Positions 61,216 through 64,000 of a DNA stretch of 64,000 nt are shown one piece after another. Source of the stretch: Cololabis saira (Eukaryota > Chordata > Actinopteri > Beloniformes > Belonidae); contig NC_084591.1 of assembly GCF_033807715.1 (NCBI RefSeq), positions 49,529,415-49,593,414 of the forward strand, read 5' to 3'. The translations under genes and the position numbers were made by a program. How positions within the stretch are numbered: position 1 is the stretch's first letter; the number at the start of each line of letters is the position of its first letter. The notes under the pieces were generated by a model. That model made no database searches. It saw only the letters and a list, made by a program, of their open reading frames with translations, and was not told where the DNA came from.

Positions 61216-61834
61216 ACTACGTTTACATGCAGTCAAAATTGGGGTTATTGCTAATATTCCGGTTACTGAAACATTGGGAATATTCCGTTTACATGGTGAT
61301 TAATCATTCAGGATATCTGGATCAAACCAGCGACGCACGGAGAACATCATGACGCAATTCCTGTCATTTCTGCTTCTTCTTCCTGTATCCAAATTCAAAA
61401 CAAATGCTGCTTCACGCAACTTTTCTCTCACCTTCTTGTAAATCTTCTATCCCGGTACTTTCTAGCGTCTACAAATGCAGAAATGTTCATATCCTTCATT
61501 ACATTTATGAAGTGATTAGTCTCCTCCTGGTCTTGGTTTCTCCGTGTTTATAAGAACTTCCTGGACTCAAAAGACCAGGATTCCTTGTGAACAGAGCATG
61601 TGCAGAAAACTAATTCATGTTCCGTTTGATGGGGATATTCCGTTTGGTGTTTACATGACCCAATATTCAGGTTTTAAAAGGAGTAACCCAGGTTTTTAAA
61701 AAGTTTTTAAAAACCCCGATCTGAGCAAATTCGGGTTATTCAAAGGGGTTATTGGTGTTTACATGGCCGTGCAAATTCGGGTTATTGCCAATATTCAGGT
61801 TTTTAAAAGGGTTATTGATGCATGGAAACACAGT
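61216..61834. mobile_element. MITE (ACTACGTTTACATGCAGTC family)
   Basis: It begins ACTACGTTTACATGCAGTCA, has repeated TTCGGGTTATT phrases, and ends GTTATTGATGCATGGAAACA, the inverted terminus. An inverted, broken copy lies at 63233-63592. Confidence 0.72.
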
Positions 61835-62430
61835 CTATGTAAACAGGGTTTTTTTTTTCTTAATTTCACTTAAAAAAAAAAAACAAACAACAAATCTAAA
61901 ATAAAAAGCCAGTATTCCTACCAGCCCTAAAATATTCTCAATCAGAGTTTGTAACGTACGAGAGCAGTGACTGTGACGGGTCTGAAGAGAGATTACCTCT
62001 TCCTGGGGCAACACATCCTTATGCATGACTTCAACTTAAAATTAGTTTATTTTTCTCCAAGTGAGTAAAGGGACAGCTACTCTGGCCCTGATTACAGATC
62101 AGTGTGGTTCCTGTTCTGAGGGGGAAAGGCAGACATTTAGGAGGAAACTCTGAATAAATTAAGCCGGCTTGTTCCCCGGCTCACCTCCTCCCGGCTGCTA
62201 GGGCTTCGTGTTGATATCTCTATTCCTTATATTTTCTTTAGCCCTTCTCCCTCCTCACTTGGAGTAGATTTTATAATTCCATGTGCAGACAGTTTTTTTT
62301 GTGTTTAACCCAGACCCCCCTGCAGAGTTCTATTTGCTCATCGCAGTGCCTACGTTTTCCCCGTGATCGATTCATCACAGGAATCTGTTTTCCACCCCCT
62401 CCCTGCACGGAGTAATCCCTGTAGACGGAG
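61835..62430. other. Upstream intron, no repeat recognised
   Basis: Mostly single-copy-looking sequence (for example CTGATTACAGATCAGTGTGG). No exon of znf423 was recognised. Confidence 0.4.
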
Positions 62431-62477
<47 letters not shown>

Positions 62478-63130
62478 ACCACGCACACACCCACCACGCA
62501 CACACACCCACCACGCACACACCCACCACGCACACATGAACCACCACGCACACACACCACGCACACATGAACCACCACGCACACATGAACCACCACGCAC
62601 ACACACCCACCACGCACACACACCCACCACGCACACACACCCACCACGCACACACACCCACCACGCACACACACCCACCACGCACACATGAACCACCACG
62701 CACACATGAACCACCACGCACACACACCACGCACACATGAACCACCACGCACACATGAACCACCACGCACACACACCCACCACGCACACACACCCACCAC
62801 GCACACATGAACCACCACGCACACATGAACCACCACGCACACACACCCACCACGCACACATGAACCACCACGCACACACACCCACCACGCACACATGAAC
62901 CACCACGCACACACACCCACCACGCACACACACCCACCACGCACACACACCCACCACGCACACACACACACCCACCGCGCACACACACCCACCACGCACA
63001 CACACCCACCACGCACACACACCCACCACGCACACACACACACCACGCACACATGAACCACCACGCACACACACCCACCACGCACACACACACCACGCAC
63101 ACATGAACCACCACGCACACACACCCACCA
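62431..63130. repeat. (AC)n followed by an 18-bp minisatellite, about 36 units
   Basis: An AC run (62431-62474) leads into tandem units of CCACCACGCACACACACC and CCACCACGCACACATGAA in irregular order. The long Val/Cys/Arg/Gly/Trp frames on the minus strand are artefacts of the repeat. Confidence 0.95.
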
Positions 63131-63232
63131 CCACCAGGCTGCATTAGCAGTGGGTTCAGGTAAAATAAAGTGGTGTGTGCTTTGGAGAGGCTTCTAAAAT
63201 GATCAGGAGAAACTTCTTTGGTTGCGTTTGTG

Positions 63233-63592
63233 ACTACGTTTCCAGCATCAATAACCCTTTTAAAACCCAAATATTGGCAATAACCCAAATTTGCACGGCC
63301 ATGTAAACACCAATAACCCCTTTGAATAACCAGAATTTGCTCATATTCGGGGTTTTAAAAACCCCAATATGAGCCCTGGGTTACTCCTTTTAAAACCTGA
63401 ATATTGGGTCATGTAAACGCCAAACGGAATATCCCCATCAAACGGAACAGGAATTTGTTTTCTGCACATGTTCTGTTCACAAGGAATCCTGGTCTTTTGA
63501 GTCCAGGAAGTTCTTATAAACACGGAGAAACAAGACCAGGAGGAGACTAATCACTTCATAAATGTAATGAAGGATATGAACATTTCTGCATT
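63233..63592. mobile_element. Inverted half copy of the 61216 MITE
   Basis: It begins ACTACGTTTCCAGCATCAAT and follows the reverse of the 61216-61834 element, up to AACATTTCTGCATTTG. At that point the sequence switches directly into a GGAA array, so the other half is missing. Confidence 0.78.
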
Positions 63593-63748
63593 TGGAAGGA
63601 AGGAAGGAAGGAAGGAAGGAAGGAAGGAAGGAAGGAAGGAAGGAAGGAAGGAAGGAAGGAAGGAAGGAAGGAAGGAAGGAAGGAAGGAAGGAAGGAAGGA
63701 AGGAAGGAAGGAAGGAAGGAAGGAAGGAAGGAAGGAAGGAAGGAAGGA
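63593..63748. repeat. (GGAA)n microsatellite, about 155 bp
   Basis: A perfect GGAA run joining the half MITE on its left to the TTAA-type MITE end on its right. Confidence 0.96.
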
Positions 63749-63813
63749 GAGAGCAGGAGGAAGGAAAGAAGGATAATTAGGTCATTTTGACCCGAAGACA
63801 GTACAAGGGTTAA
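63749..63813. mobile_element. Right half of the TTAA-flanked MITE
   Basis: GTCATTTTGACCCGAAGACA then GTACAAGGG|TTAA matches the right terminus of 34641-34991. No left terminus is present. Confidence 0.75.
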
Positions 63814-64000
63814 ATGTTTGTTGACATGGCCAAATTAAACTGATAAAACTGTCATTTATTTAACTATAAAATAAACTACTAAAAGGTGAAAACTGATTTT
63901 CAGGATTCTGGCAGAAATCAAAAAGAGAAAAAACTACATTAAATAAGTCCAGATCTATTCTTACAAGTGAAATGTAACTCAGTGTAATTTCTGTCCACAT

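Noticed and set aside
62271..63288. Val/Cys/Arg/Gly/Trp-rich minus-strand protein
   Set aside because: Generated by the 18-bp minisatellite and the CA repeat.

Overview
The window is vertebrate nuclear DNA, almost certainly from a ray-finned (teleost) fish. It holds one recognisable host gene on the minus strand, split by GT-AG introns. The rest is dense fish-type repeat DNA: many short hAT-like elements with 8-bp target duplications, TTAA-flanked and TA-flanked inverted-repeat elements, 5'-truncated LINE ends, and long CA, TTCC/GGAA and minisatellite arrays. A 500-base run of N at 52201-52700 marks an assembly gap.

The gene is znf423 (Zfp423/OAZ), a roughly 30-finger C2H2 transcription factor. 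Fifteen exon positions (lettered A to O in transcript order) run from 59312 down to 24943. Reading frame and intron phase agree at every junction, apart from the damaged duplicate copies of exons B, C, D and E. Together they encode about 1,250 residues, from an acidic/Ser-Pro segment before an early finger to a finger near the C-terminus. The 5' exons lie beyond 59312 and were not found up to 64000. The last fingers were not found between 1 and 24942, so that stretch is read as the downstream intron.

Layout: 1-24942, downstream intron with hAT copies, a 756-bp perfect TTCC run, a transposase-derived 43/45-bp minisatellite, a 3-kb 22-bp minisatellite with higher-order structure, and possible conserved non-coding blocks. 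24943-45954, exons O to F, with introns made largely of transposons and tandem arrays. 47407-50030, a GGAA/GGTAAG array that repeatedly carries a copy of the 3' end of exon E together with its splice donor. 50036-52199 and 54702-56862, two near-identical copies of exons B to E on either side of the gap, best explained as an assembly duplication, with different indels in each. 56863-64000, the intron between B and A, exon A, then upstream intron with two halves of a mobile element and an 18-bp minisatellite.

The most unusual points are the fragmentation of the zinc-finger coding region into many small exons, the capture and amplification of an exon end plus donor inside a microsatellite, and the closeness of transposon ends and satellites to splice donors. 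No prokaryotic-type system, RNA gene or intact transposase was found.
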